Origin: Cynocephalus volans
Lineage: Eukaryota; Chordata; Mammalia; Dermoptera; Cynocephalidae
Assembly (NCBI RefSeq): GCF_027409185.1
Contig: NC_084463.1
Coordinates: forward strand, 48,416,907-48,480,906
Length of the DNA: 64,000 bases
Direction of reading: 5' to 3'
Shown in pieces: positions 24,336 through 36,179 of the stretch. The position numbers and the translations under genes are program-made. A model generated the notes under the pieces. It did not search any database, was not told where the DNA came from, and was given only the letters and a program-made list of their open reading frames with translations. Each line of letters starts with the position of its first letter. The first letter of the stretch is position 1.

Positions 24336-25740
24336 TGCTGTACGTTAGGTCCCCAGAATTCGTTCATCTTATAACTGAAAGTTTGTAAGCTTTGACCAAC
24401 ATCTTATTTCTCCCACCTCCCAGCCCCTGGCAATCACTCTTCTACTCTCTGCTTCTGTGAGTTCCACTTTTTTAGATTTCACATGTAAGGAAGATCATAA
24501 AGTATCTGTCTTTTTGTGTTTGCCTTATTTCAGTTAGCATGTTGTGCTCCTGTTTCATCTGTGTTGTTGCAAATGACGGGATTTCCTTTTTGATTAGATA
24601 GTTTAATTCATTTACATTTAAAGTAATTATTGATAAGGAAGGACTTATTTTTACCACTTTGCTATTTGTTTTCTGTATGTTTCATGGCTTTTTTGTCTCT
24701 AATTTCCTCTATTACTGCCTTCTTTTGTGTTTAGGTTTTTTTTATAGTCAGAGATTCTTATTTTATTTTCTTCTCATTTCTTTTTGTATATATTTTTTAG
24801 ATATCTTATGTGGTTTCACTGGGATTACATATAATATCCTAATATTGTAACTGTCTAATTTGTATTGGCACCAGTTTTATTTAAGCTTGTAACAACTCTT
24901 CTCTTACCAAACTCTGCCCCTTTTTTGGTACTGAGTCACAAATTACATCTTTATATTATAATTATGTTATACACTTTTGTCTTCTAAATACTATAGAAAG
25001 TGAAAAGTGAAGTTATAACCAAAATTACAATAATATTGTTTTTTATATTAGTTTATATATTTACTTTTATTGGAGAACTTTGGATTTTCATCGGGCTTTG
25101 AATTACTGTCCAACATTCTTTTATTTCATGTGGCTTTTATTGCATGTGGTTCTAAATTTCTCCCATGTACATGGCTGCTTTCAAATGTCCTAATTTCCCA
25201 AATAATCTCACTCCAGCTTCTCCTTTGGGCCTTAGATGGTTTATTGTATGTTTCCATCTATAATCTCTTGCTTTAGGTGTCTGTGGTTTTGGATTTTGCC
25301 TTGTAACTTTTATGAGTAGTGCCTGTCACTTTTCCCACCTGTGCTCCCAAGCTATGTACCTTCATTTATGCCCCCAGACAGGTTAGAATAGATGTTCACT
25401 ATAACTTGCAAATAAGGTTTGCTCTGCCTCTTCTGGTTTGAGGGGAGAACTGGTGTGTGGGCTTCTGCCTGCGCAAGACCCGCTGCTGCTGTGCTCGGGA
25501 GGGAGCAGGTCAAGGGTGAGTAAAAATGCCACAAAACTTTCCTGTTAGTTTGAAAATGGCTTTTTGTTGATCAAATGTTTGGTTGGTTGCTGTAAACCTT
25601 TGACTGTTTTCAGAGCTTCTGCAAAAGTTGTTTCAGATAGCTCTGGTTGTTTTTTTCAGTGTTTCTTTTGGGGGAATGAGAGCTTGGAGCTTCCAAGTTC
25701 TCCATTTTGTTGATGTCAGTCCCTCTTTACAACTTAATTT
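24335..25740 (-). repeat. Old L1 fragments
   Basis: Complement of L1M 3'-UTR ('cgttcatcttataactgaaa', 'cagcccctggcaatcactc') and upstream text. There are several minor open frames but none resembles a conserved protein. Confidence 0.6.
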
Positions 25741-27590
25741 GTTGTTATATAGCTTTTATTCCTATTTGTTGTATTTGTTTTTTTTAAGCTGTGCTTGACC
25801 TTTTTTTTTCTTTTCAGTTTGATTTTCCTTATATTGTTTCTTACAACGTGTTACACATGTGTGTTTTCTGTTCTGTCTGCGGTAATTAGTTACCTGCAGG
25901 CTGAGGGTCTGATGGTGCTGCCTGTGATTTCCGCAGACTCCCATTCATGATGCTTTGTTTCTTTCCTTATTTTGTGACCCTTTTTTTTTCAGACTGTGAA
26001 TTCATGTTCTTTGTTATCAGTGCAACTCTCTGAAGTCTTGGTCGGCCTGTGTTCTTCCGGAGAGTTTTGTCTGTCTCCACTGTTCCCTGGGGAAGCACTA
26101 CCAGTGAAGGCCATTGTGAGTTAGAGTTTTATTTGAGGTTATTGGGACACTAAGCAATGTGACTTGGCCTCGTAGACCTTCATGGTTACGGATTCTCAGA
26201 TCTGCCCCCTCCCCGCTTGTGCCCAGTGCTGAGGTTGAGTCAGGCACGTTTACTTTCTGGCCCCTCCTTCCTTCGTCCTTCTATTCTGGATCCAGCCCTT
26301 CGCTAGGTCCTCTGTGCGGCCTCTCTTTAGTCTCCTCTAGTCTTTGTATTTCACGTAGTCCTCAGCACAGGAGGCGTCCTGTCGCCAGGATTCATGAGAG
26401 CTCCTCGGAGTGAAAGCTAAGCTGCAGGGCTCACTCGTTTGTTAGGGATGTCAGATTCATTTTGATTTTGACTCAGTGGAATTCTGTATTTTCTTGTCAG
26501 TTCGGTGAAGCCTTTAAAATGTTATCCAGCATTTTCAGTTTTTATTGGAAGGATTGTTCAGGATCTGCCATACTGCTGGAAATGCAATTCAGGTATCTCA
26601 TATGATGGGTAAATTTTCTACTCTCCTCTTACTCCTGACAGCCATCTTGTCCTTGGTGTCTGCAGAACCCAGGCGAGGACCCACTACAGGGCCTGCCAGC
26701 CACTGTTATTGCCTGACCAAGGGAACTCAACAGTGAACTGCAGGCATTAGCTGAGAAGTTGAGTAGTTGGGGAGAGGAAGGTAGAAATAATATCAGGAGG
26801 GAAAAGCATTCATCATCCTGAGTGATTCCTTAACGTATGTGAACTCTTAGAATCGGCCACAAGGGACAGACGGAGTCAGAGTTTGCTGAGTGCACTTTGT
26901 TTTTATGGGTTAGTGGGTGGATGATTCAGTGAACTTTCTGGCAGGTTGGCAGCTAGAAGTCCATTGGAGAGGTTGGGTTTCAAAGCTTCCTGGGATTGCA
27001 CAGGGAGTCTATGGATTGGCCTTTCAGTAAGGTCTCTGGCCACACACCACTGAGGCTGTACCTGTGGGTTAACAGGACGGCCAGTTGATCCTGGGGTCAT
27101 TTGGACCACAGTGCATGTGTAGGGCACCAGGCAACTCCCACTCTCTTCTTTCCCGGTCAGATTTTGTCTTCCCTTTGTCACTGCCTATGTGCCTTGTGGC
27201 TTGGAAACTGCTGGTCAGCAGTGCACTGAGAGTCCATCCTGCTGTGGGTAGGGAAGAAGAGGCTGGAGGCATTCGTGTTCTCCTGGTCTGTTCCTGTTAT
27301 GGGAGAAAAGGGGCTTGCGGAGCTACTTTACCATGAGTACTTTTGCACTCAAGGCCCTGGTCTCTATAATCAAGACTTAAGGATGGGGGCAAGTGGCCCT
27401 CAGGTGATGCCTGTCTGGAAGGGACTCACCTGGGGGATCGAAGAGGGGACAGAGACCTGGTATGCCTTAAATCAGAGAAGATTAGGAAGCAGAGCTAGAG
27501 AAGATTAGCACAATGATGCTGTGGATTTTATTTTAGCCTTCATGGGAGGGCTTTCGATTTCATAGGAAAAAACCTTCTCAAAGCCATTCC
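25740..27590. other. Intergenic or intronic, no gene recognised
   Basis: Possibly more LINE-derived text at the left (to about 26,150). The rest has only short frames without recognisable domains. Confidence 0.35.
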
Positions 27591-27596
27591 TGAGGG

Positions 27597-27824
27597 CGCT
27601 GGGCCAGCTCTTGTGTCCACTTGACTGTGTGAATAACATTGGGTATACAGTGGTGATCAAACCCAGCTGCCCTGTAAGCATGAGCTTTGGGTATACAGTG
27701 GAGATCAGATCGCTGGGCCAGCTCTTGTGTCCACTTGACTGTGTGAATAACATTGGGTATACAGTGGTGATCAAACCCAGCTGCCCTGTAAGCATGAGCT
27801 TTGGGTATACAGTGGAGATCAGAT
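27597..27824. repeat. Perfect 114-bp tandem duplication
   Basis: Units 27,597-27,710 and 27,711-27,824 read identically by eye over all 114 bases. Each contains the sub-motif gggtatacagtgg twice. The period is a multiple of three, so overlapping frames appear open on both strands. No protein family recognised. Confidence 0.95.
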
Positions 27825-28722
27825 CCAGGCTGGATTAGATGGCATTTGTGAGGTGATCTTACAAATACCTCACAAAGGAGACTGGTCCGTGAAGAGGTTC
27901 TTTTGTGTCTGGCCAAGGAACCGATCAGGAGGGCTGGTTGGAGGCAGTGTGACTAGCAGGGCTGGATGGGGCTTCATTGGGGGGATTAATTCAAATGGCT
28001 TTTAGGCAAGTAAGGCAATATTCAACTGCATAGTGCTGACTTCTTTGATCTTGTTCTTTGTGTTTGGCATTTTGATATAAGGGTTATATATGCACATTCC
28101 CATATATCCATCAAGTCACTGTGAATGTTACAGCTACGGTTGCAAAAGGACCCATATGTGTTGTATTGATGACTTGTGCCACAAGCATTGATACTATTAG
28201 TGACATAATTTTCCGAAGTGGTGAGCAAGTGTTGGTAAAGTTCTGATGACAAATAGTCTTCTTTTCATTTTTTCTACAAGTAGTATGTTTACTATACTAT
28301 ATTAATATTGTGCCAAAGATGTTTTATATTTATGTACATCTGAGTTTGGTTCTAAGCCCAAGTAATTACAGATAGGTTTTGGCAGGACAGGTAGAAGTCA
28401 TGAGGGTGTGAGACAAGCCTGATTTGTATGACTGATCCACAAATTGCAGGACAGCTGAACCCCTGCCCACCCCATCTCCCATTGTGACAACCAACCCTCT
28501 CCCCCAACAAATTCCAAAGCACCTTCTGGGTGCTGTACTCCCTCCCTCCACTAACTGCCACTGTTTGGGGTGCAGAAGGGTGACAGGGAAGGCTTTTCAG
28601 CATGGGTTATGTGACCCAGGCCAGGAGAACGATTGGACATGTGCAGGGAGGGGTTGCTGATCCCTTCTTGCTATTCAAAGGTGACACAGAGCATCTTCAC
28701 CAGAAAAATTAAAATGCACAGG
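27825..28722. other. Intergenic or intronic, nothing recognised
   Basis: No repeat family, exon or long reading frame of known type seen. Confidence 0.4.
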
Positions 28723-28736
28723 CTGTTTAGTGTCTT

Positions 28737-28870
28737 TTTTTTTTGTCTTTTTCGTGACCAGTACTCAGCCAGTGAGTGTACCGGCCATTCCTATATAGGA
28801 TCCGAACCCGCAGCAGGAGCGTCGCCGCGCTCCCAGCGCCGCACTCTCCCGAGTGCACCACGGCTCGGCC
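28737..28870 (-). mobile_element. tRNA-Ile-derived SINE (CYN-like), minus strand
   Basis: Poly(T) at the left, tRNA-like head at the right. Perfect 14-bp target-site duplication ctgtttagtgtctt at 28,723-28,736 and 28,871-28,884, indicating a fairly recent insertion. Confidence 0.9.
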
Positions 28871-29214
28871 CTGTTTAGTGTCTTAAAAGGAGGAATTAAC
28901 TTGCATAAACCGTTGGGTGCTTTGTTAGCATTTGTCATCACTATTTTGGAATTATGGATGTGGAGTCTCTGAGGTGCTGGAATATTTCCATAGCCCAAAT
29001 CCTCATTGAAACTTCCATTATTATGTATACACATGCAAATCCCCTCACCTCTAAAACACTTGCCATTAACAATCATTTTAATTTTTTGAGATCTCTGGGT
29101 AAACAGGGATGCCTCCAGGCTTCTGTTTGCATTTCTCCCAGATATTACCAAGTGTCAGGGTGACTGGTTTTCTATTTATTTAAATTATTCAAGTTTCCTG
29201 GGAAACTAAGTAGA

Positions 29215-29435
29215 TGCCCTTGGATACTAGCACCTTCTAAGCCTATTGTGATTTTGTTCTGCATCCCTGGGCAGGTCATGTCTTTCCATGTCTCAGTTTC
29301 CTCAGTGGTAACATGGGGGTTATTACCTACCTCAAGAGGTTATGGAGGGAATTAAATGAGTTAACACCTGTAAAAACATTTAAAACAATTCCCAGCACTT
29401 ATTAAATGCTCAGTGGATATTATCACCTGGTAGAA
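29215..29435 (+). repeat. MIR SINE
   Basis: Ordered MIR motifs: 'tctcagtttcctcagtggta', 'ttacctacctcaagaggtta', 'gaattaaatgagttaacacc', then 'aattcccagcactt' and 'aatgctcagtggatatta'. Confidence 0.85.
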
Positions 29436-29439
29436 ATGG

Positions 29440-30320
29440 CTTCTAAAGTCTTTACTCCAAAATATTTCAAACGTACAAAAAACGTGGAGAAAAATGCATC
29501 AAACTTCTATGTCCGCACCTCCCAGACTTAGCAGATATTAATGCATGTTGTCATATTTGATTCAGATTTTTTAAAAAGGAATAACAGATCCGGTTGACTT
29601 TCCCCACTCCCTACCTTCCTCTTCCCCACTCTAGTTTTCCCTCCTCTCCTGTAATTACTCCTTCTGTGAAGGGCTAGTGTGTATCTTTGCAGTCCTGGCT
29701 TTATACTCCTACCCTGTACATAGTATCCATAAACAATAGTTGTTTGTGGGTATTTAGTTATGTAAGTGCTGTTCTACACTTTCCCTCTGCAGCTTTGTTT
29801 TATTTAATGTTGTTTTCAAAATCTGTATCCTGTCCAGGTAGGCCATTTTTTGTAACTCCCGTATAACACAGTTATATTCATTTCTCAACTGGTTTTTTAG
29901 GTTTTTCTGACTTTTTTGCTGTTATGGACAGTGCTGCAGAGGACTTCTTCATGCATGCCTTCTTGTGAGCATTTCTGTGGGGTGTATAGCCAGAGGTGGG
30001 TGGTTGCATTCATGGGTTTGCTCATAGCTTGCTGGATTCCCAAACTGCTCACAGCCCTTGGTATCAGCAAACATGCATTTCTATCAGTCTGATGGGCATA
30101 AAGTGGCTTGTTACTGTGCTTTTAATTTGTATTTTCCTGATGTCTCTTCAAATGTTTATTCACTATTTAGGTTTCCATTTGTGTGAATTCCTTTTTTGCA
30201 TCTTTTGCCCACTTTTTTCATTGTGTTGTTTGTCTTTTTTTCATTGTTTTGCAGGAATTCTTTATATATTCTGGATACTCGTTATATGCATTGTGAATAT
30301 CTCCTGACAGGCTGTGGCTT
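29440..30320 (-). repeat. Old L1 3'-region fragments
   Basis: Complement of an L1M 3' UTR and ORF2 end ('tggacagtgctgcag', 'ttctttatatattctggat'). Heavily decayed. Confidence 0.6.
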
Positions 30321-30344
30321 TGGCTTTTGTTTTTGGTGTTTTGT

Positions 30345-30903
30345 TGTACAGATGTTACAGTAGCTATTTATTGCTGCATCACAAATTACCACATAACTTA
30401 GAAGCTTAAAACAACAAACATTTTTTATCTCACAGTTCCTTTAGGTTAGGAATCCAGGTGTGGCTTAGCTGAGTTTCTGTGGCTCAGTGTCTGTCATAAG
30501 GTTGCAGTCAAATTGTCTGCCAGGGCTTTGGTCTCTTCTGATGGCTTGACTGGGAGAGTGTCTTCAGAATTCAGTACCTTGTGGGTCGCTGGACTGAGGG
30601 CCTCAGTGCGCTCTAGCTGTTATCCAGATACCTCGCTCAGTTCCTTGCCCATGGGCCTTTCCCTAGGACAACTCATAACATGGTAGCTGTCTTCCCTGGG
30701 AGTGAACAAAGAGAATGAGGGAGACAGAGATAGATAGAAGCCCCAGTCTCTTTGTAGACTAGTCTCAGAAGAGATATCCCTTCACTTTGGCCGTATTCTG
30801 TTTTCTTAGAAGTAAGTCACTATGCCGCTCAAGGGGAGAGGATTACAAAAGGGTATGAATACCCTTGGATCTTTGGGAGCCATCTAAGAGACTACCCACC
30901 ACA
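30345..30903 (-). repeat. MLT1 (MaLR) LTR
   Basis: Complement of an MLT1 LTR: 'attgctgcatcacaaattac', 'cttaaaacaacaaacatttt', 'catggtagctgtcttccct' and the far end 'gggagccatctaagag' to 'ctacccaccaca'. Confidence 0.75.
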
Positions 30904-31235
30904 GATTTGTTGGAAGTTTGATGAAGTTAAGTTTATCCATTTTTCTTTAAGTTTTACATTTTCTTCAAGAAAACCTTCTCTATTTTGTGGTCATTAGTAT
31001 ACTTTAAAAGTTTAAAAGTTTTTCTTCTTCAAAATTAGTTCTTATTATATTAGAACCTCACTGTCTAATACAGTAGCTGCATGTGACTATTAAAATTAAA
31101 TTTAATTAAACTCAGACATACCAGCCATATTTCAAGTGCTCAAGAGAGACACATGGCCTTGTGGCTGCCATTTTGGACAGTGCTAATATAGAACATTTTC
31201 ATCGTCACAGAAAATCCTATTGACAACACTGATCT

Positions 31236-31462
31236 AAAATAGTAGTTGTCAACCAGGGGCGATTTTGCCCTCCAGGGGACACTTGGCAAGGTCTGGGGAC
31301 ATTTTTTATTTCACAGCTAGAAGGACGGGGTGTTCTACTGGCATCTAGTGCGTACAGCCAGGGATGCTGTTAAACATCCCATAATGCACAGGACAGCCCC
31401 CACAGCAAAGACTCATCCAGCCCCAAATGTCAGTTGTTCTGACAGTGAGAAACCCTGCTTTA
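31236..31462 (+). repeat. MER20 hAT-Charlie relic
   Basis: Near-complete MER20: 'caaccaggggcgattttgcc', 'aggggacacttggcaagg', 'gcatctagtgcgtacag', 'aatgcacaggacagccccca' and 'agtgagaaaccctgc'. Confidence 0.85.
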
Positions 31463-31683
31463 GAGTGTGTTTTCGTAAGAATTTTCAGCTAGGGAAGCTT
31501 GTGCTTTTTCCCTCTGACTAACCCGTCAACCAGCCAGCCTTTCCTGTGTGAATGTATATATCTTCCTCTCTGACTGGTGGTGACTCTTAAGCTGGAGATG
31601 TTTGCCCTTAACCGGTAGAGAAGATCCTATTGCCTTGCTTATTCAGATGTGATTTTTAAAATCTGACTTTTATTGTCTCACAG

Positions 31684-31747
31684 GTGCTTAGACTCTGTCC
31701 GTAAAGACGGCCTCGTCTTCCCGGTTCATCATGGCTTCGGCTTCGAG
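31684..31747 (+). CDS. PGBD2: PGBD2 exon carrying the start codon
   Basis: The acceptor 'ttattgtctcacag' ends at 31,683. The exon is 47 nt of 5' UTR followed by ATG at 31,731 and 17 coding nt (M-A-S-A-S plus two bases of Arg), and ends at a donor GAG|GTAGGA (31,747/31,748). Human PGBD2 begins M-A-S-T-S-R, and the split Arg codon is completed exactly by the first base of the next exon. This fixes the start and shows that the upstream Met in the large exon (at 33,638, inside the intron) is not the real start. Confidence 0.85.
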
Positions 31748-34700
31748 GTAGGAGTGCCGTCTGATGCGATGCTTTATGAAGGCCTTCACTCCTGTACGTT
31801 TTTGAAAGGCCAAGTTTGTGACATTTTTAGCCCTTAGTTTGGCTGGTGTCACTAACCGGTTGGTGTCTAGGAAGCATAGAGAAGGAGAGAGGAGAGAGAA
31901 GGGAGATGAATGGAGAAAAGATGAGGCAGACAGGGGAGGACATGTGGCACAGCTGTGGTCATGAGGCACCAGCGTCTGTACTTGATATGAAAACATGACT
32001 TACTTTTTTATCTTTCATTATAAAGACACCAGATGGTTCCTCCTGGGGCCACTTCAGTCCCTGCAGGCTTCCCCATGCCCAGGGTTTGAACAGCCATGTG
32101 CAGAAGGTATTTGAGGGTTTGGGGGAGAGCAGGAGCTTGGGCAGTGAGACCAGCAGAGATCTTGTGGCCCTGTCCATTCCTCTTGGGGTTTCCTGTGACA
32201 ACTGACCACCACTGGAAGTCCTGGCCAGGGCATCTGAAGCTCTGTGGGCCCGGTCCCTACTGCCTCTGCTCTGCTCTCCTGTCCTCACTGCACCTGCAGC
32301 CTCACCGACCTCCTTGCTGTTCTGCAGATGTCTATCCCCTTCAGCCTCAGGGCCTTGCACCTGCAGTTTTTCCTCTCTTCCTGAGACATCTTGCCTTCAG
32401 TTGTCTGCAGGTCTCATCTCTTACCTCCATCAGGCCCCCTGCCCTGCAAGCTTTCCCTACTATCCTGTCTAAAATAGCACTCCTAGCTCTACCTCTTTGT
32501 TTCATTCTCATTTTCTTATCCAGGATGGCACTGTCCTGCATAGCTACTTGTTTGTTGATCTGTTGAATGTCTCCTCCAATTAGAACTAAGTGCTGTGCAG
32601 GTTAGTAGTGGAGTTTGCTCACTGCCAGCACCTGGGCAGCTCCTGCCCACCATCAGTGCCATTTACATATAAGTGCAGATGGTAAAGTTAGGATTGTTCA
32701 ACTTAAGATTTTTGAGCTTTATGATAGTGCGAAAGCGATATGCGTTCAGCAGAACCTGTACTTTGAGTGCTCATACAACCATTCTGTTTTTCACTTTCGG
32801 TACAGTATTCAATAAATTATATGATATATTCAACCTTTATTAAAAAATAGGCTTTGTGTTAGATGATTTTGCCTAACTATAGGCTAATATAAGTGTTCTG
32901 AGCATGTTTAAGGTAGGCTAAGCTAAGCTATGATATTCAGTAGTTTAGGTGTTTTGACTTAAGATATTTTCAGCTGAGGATGAGTTTATCAGAACATAAC
33001 TGCACTGTAAGTCAAGGAGCATCTGTGTCTCTCACCATCCATTTGGTTCCTATGTCCACAGGGTAAGAATTTGAACGGCAGACGATTGCATGTTTTCCAA
33101 ATCTATTTGGCTCCTGAGTTGCAGTTAGCATGCAATAAGATATCAGTGAGGGAGCCATCTGAAAATCTGAATCTGCTCAGTTCTTGAATTTGGGTAATGA
33201 GAGTTCAAGTAGGGAGACTTGAGAATTTGGGAAGCAGGAGAAACTTCTGTGTGTCAGATAAATAAAAGAAAGGGAAGAGATAGGTAAGACAAGCATAATA
33301 GCAGAGCTGCTAGGGCCACTTAGTGTGAGGGGACTGCAATGGGTGTCACTCTAGGGCTTCCCCTCAGTGGTTTACTATTATCTGGGAAGATAACAGCAGC
33401 ATCTGGATTCCTCACTAGAGAGGATCCTCTACTTAGAATACTTTATTTAAGAAGGAAAGGAAAGGAATCCCTCTTTAGAATCCCTCCTGTCATTAAAGTG
33501 CTTCTGCACTTGAAAGCGTCATGTGTTTATCTGGAAAGTTCACTTACCTGGTGCTTTGCCTGGTGGTGCCACATCTGTGAGGCTGCTCAAGCTAAGGTGC
33601 TTTCCAGTGGAGTGCCCTTCTCTTTCCTGCTGGAGCATTGTTTTTCTGGTGTGGTCTCTCCCTGACTGTTTCCTGTTGTTGCAGAGAGGTCACTGCTCAG
33701 AGAGGTGCCCACTCAAAGGTGAAGTCCGTGAAGCTGCTTGAGGTTCTGAATGCTCTGAAGGAGGAAGAGTCCAACAGCAGCAGGGAGGAGATTTTCATTG
33801 CACCACCTGAAAATGCTGCTGGGGACTTCACCGATGAGGACTCAGGCGATGAAGATGGCCGGGGAGCTGCTCACTTGCCTGGCAGTGTGCTGCATGCTTC
33901 AGTTGTGTCTGAAGATTCTGGCACAGGGGAAGATAATGACAAGCTAGAGCTGCAGCCAGCCAAGAAGAGGCAGAGGTCAGTAGTAGAACCTCAGCGCATT
34001 TGGACCAAAAGAGATATCCGACCAGACTTTGGCAGCTGGATGACATCAGATCCTCATATCGAATATCTCAAAAGCCAGGAACTGAGTCCTGTGGGCCTCT
34101 TTGAATTGTTTTTTGATGAAGGAACAATTAATTTTATCGTTAATGAAACCAACCGTTATGCATGGCAGAAAATTGTCAACCTGGGTCTCATGGCCCAGGA
34201 ATTGAAGTGTATTTTGGGCATTTTGATTTTAAGTGGGTATATCTCCTATCCAAGGAGAAGGATGTTTTGGGAAACTTCTCCTGATTCACATCATCATCTT
34301 GTTGCCGATGCAATTAGAAGGGACGGATTTGAACTGATCTTCTCATACTTGCATTTTGCAGATAGCAATGAACTTGATCAAAGTGATAGGTTTGCCAAGG
34401 TCAGGCCTCTCATCATCAGGATGAATTGCAATTTCCAGAAGCATGCGCCCTTGGAAGAGTTCTACAGCTTTGGCGAGTCCATGTGTGAGTACTTTGGACA
34501 CCGGGGGTCCAAGCAGCTGTATGCTGGGAAGTCGGTGAGGCTCAGCTATAAGATCTGGTGTGGGACAACCAGCAGAGGCTACCTGGTGTGGTTTGAGCCC
34601 TCTCAGGGCACACTCTTCACCAAGCCAGACAGGGGCTTGGATCTAGGAGGCAGTATGGTAATAAAATTTGTGGATGCACTTCAGGAGCGTGGCTCTCTGC

Positions 34701-35448
34701 CATACCACATATTTTTTGACAAGGTTTTTACAAGTGTTAAACTGATGTCCATTTTGAGGAAAAAGGGGGTGAAGGCCACAGGAACTGTTCATGAATACAG
34801 GACTCTGAGCGATGTCCCCTTAAAGATTCCAAAGAACTGAAGAAAATGAAGAGGGGTGCATTTGATTACAAAGTTGATGAGACTGAGGAGATCATCGTAT
34901 GCCGCTGGCACGATGGCAGTGTGGTGAACATCTGCTCCAATGCTGTGGGCATAGAGCCAGTGAGGCTGACTAGCCGTCACTCAGGAGCAGCCAAAGCACG
35001 GACACAGGTCCACCAACCATCTCTGGTGAAGCTGTATCAGGAGAAGGTGGGGGGTGTCGGCCAGATGGACCAGAATATTGCCAAGTACAAGGTGAAGATC
35101 CGGGGCATGAAGTGGTATTCGAGCTTCATTGGCTACGTCATTGATGCCGCTCTCAACAATGCTTGGCAGCTGCACAGGATCTGCTCCCAAGATGCCCAGG
35201 TGGACCTCCTCGCCTTCCGGAGATACATTGCCTGTGTGTATCTGGAGAGCAACGCTGACACGTCCTCACAAGGCAGGCGCAGCCGGCGGCTAGAGACCGA
35301 GAGCCGCTTTGATATGATTGGGCACTGGATCATTCACCGGGACAAGAGAACCCAGTGCGCCCTCTGCCACTCACAGACCAACACCCGCTGTGAGAAGTGC
35401 CAGAAGGGTGTCCATGCCAAGTGCTTTAGGGAGTACCACATCCGGTGA
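31731..35448 (+). CDS. PGBD2: PGBD2, piggyBac transposable element-derived protein 2 (one frameshift)
   Basis: Domesticated piggyBac-type transposase gene; coding parts 31,731-31,747 and 33,685-35,448. The protein shows an acidic, Ser-rich N-terminus (EEESNSSREE, DEDSGDEDG), the DDE/DDD transposase core from about RIWTKRDIRPDF onward, and a C-terminal cysteine-rich zinc domain with CALC, CEKC and CFREYH. Aligned by eye with active piggyBac, only the middle catalytic Asp (in FFDKVFTS) remains: the first is replaced in WCGTTSRGY and the third in GGVGQMDQ, so DNA cleavage is unlikely. A 2-bp excess in the ctct at 34,803-34,806 shifts the frame to a TGA at 34,838-34,840, giving about 390 residues. 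Apart from this the layout totals 592 codons, the length I recall for human PGBD2. The neighbouring CpG island at 14.1 kb is the probable promoter. Confidence 0.93.
32240..32660 (+). repeat. LINE-2 fragment inside the PGBD2 intron
   Basis: L2-like order of motifs: 'cagggccttgcacctgcag', 'ctcatctcttacctccat', 'ctatcctgtctaaaatagca'. It lies between the two coding exons of PGBD2. Confidence 0.6.
32661..33684. other. PGBD2 intron, remainder
   Basis: No further exon seen. The intron ends at the acceptor 'cctgttgttgcag' (AG at 33,683-33,684). The reading frame is open upstream of the acceptor to 33,638 by chance. Confidence 0.7.
33685..35448 (+). CDS. PGBD2: PGBD2 main coding exon
   Basis: It begins with one base completing the Arg codon and then reads E-V-T-A-Q-R-G-A-H-S-K, matching the start of the human protein after M-A-S-T-S-R. 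The first frame is open to 34,840. The second part, in the frame set by 35,448, is open from 34,807 to the TGA at 35,446-35,448. Almost the whole transposase fold and the zinc domain lie in this single exon, as in the human gene and as expected for a gene born from a transposon insertion captured by upstream exons. Confidence 0.95.
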
Positions 35449-35708
35449 CACCACAAGCTGCGCTGGCTTTTGTTTGTGATGAGATATTTATAGCTAATAA
35501 CATACAGCAGTCGATCACTTTGTTCTATTTGTTTTGGAAAAAGACCTGAATCTCTGATGATTTGGTTCTGTATTTTCTTCCTACCCTATTACAATGATCT
35601 TTTTTATTGTGTTCTCTTATGTCTATATGTAAACACTTTAAGTAATCTTAAGTGTTTGCAGATCTGTATTTTATACTGTATTTAAACTTATGGACCCCTT
35701 TTTATTCA

Positions 35709-35714
35709 AATAAA
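35709..35714 (+). terminator. PGBD2 polyadenylation signal
   Basis: AATAAA 261 nt after the PGBD2 stop codon. Cleavage is expected at about 35,730-35,740, giving a short 3' UTR. Confidence 0.75.
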
Positions 35715-36089
35715 AATTTTGCTTTGGGCTATATTTGAGTCCTTGTAAGGATAATTCAAGAAAAACTTGCATGAACAGTAAAAAGGTTTTACCATTGTAT
35801 GCCATGGTTTATAACCTTAAAATATAGGCATAGTATGTAAATGTCACATCAGTATGATGAAGGATTTCTTAATCATGTTTATTTCATGTTAGTCTAAGGT
35901 ATTAAACTGTCCGGGGATAGATAATCTGCATTGTACTTATGCAGAAGGCTACAGTTGCACAGTCCATATTTTCTTGATAAAAATACTTCCCTTAATATAC
36001 ATATATCCATGTGGAGTCCATTTTTATAAATAGCAGATATCTATTTTTTTTCCCAAATAGGTGGTCAGCATAGTTTATTAAAAGTTATA

Positions 36090-36170
36090 CAGGGGTACTT
36101 TAAAAAGTTCATGGAAAAATGGAATGGAAAGATGCTACCAATCTTTCTGTGAACTTTTTGAGGTGCCCTG
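36090..36170. mobile_element. 81-bp palindromic mariner-type MITE
   Basis: Flanked by TA on both sides (36,088-36,089 and 36,171-36,172). The inverted ends pair 'ttaaaaagttcatgg' with 'tgtgaactttttgaggt'. Length, TA target and ends indicate a non-autonomous Tc1/mariner element. A second copy of the same length is at 48,385-48,465. Confidence 0.75.
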
Positions 36171-36179
36171 TATGTATTT

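Noticed and set aside
27578-27916. Repeated-peptide ORFs on both strands
   Set aside because: They arise because the tandem unit is 114 bp, a multiple of three; no known protein and open on both strands.
33638-33684. Met at 33,638 as the PGBD2 start
   Set aside because: It lies in the intron upstream of a clear acceptor; the spliced start at 31,731 gives the family's N-terminus.
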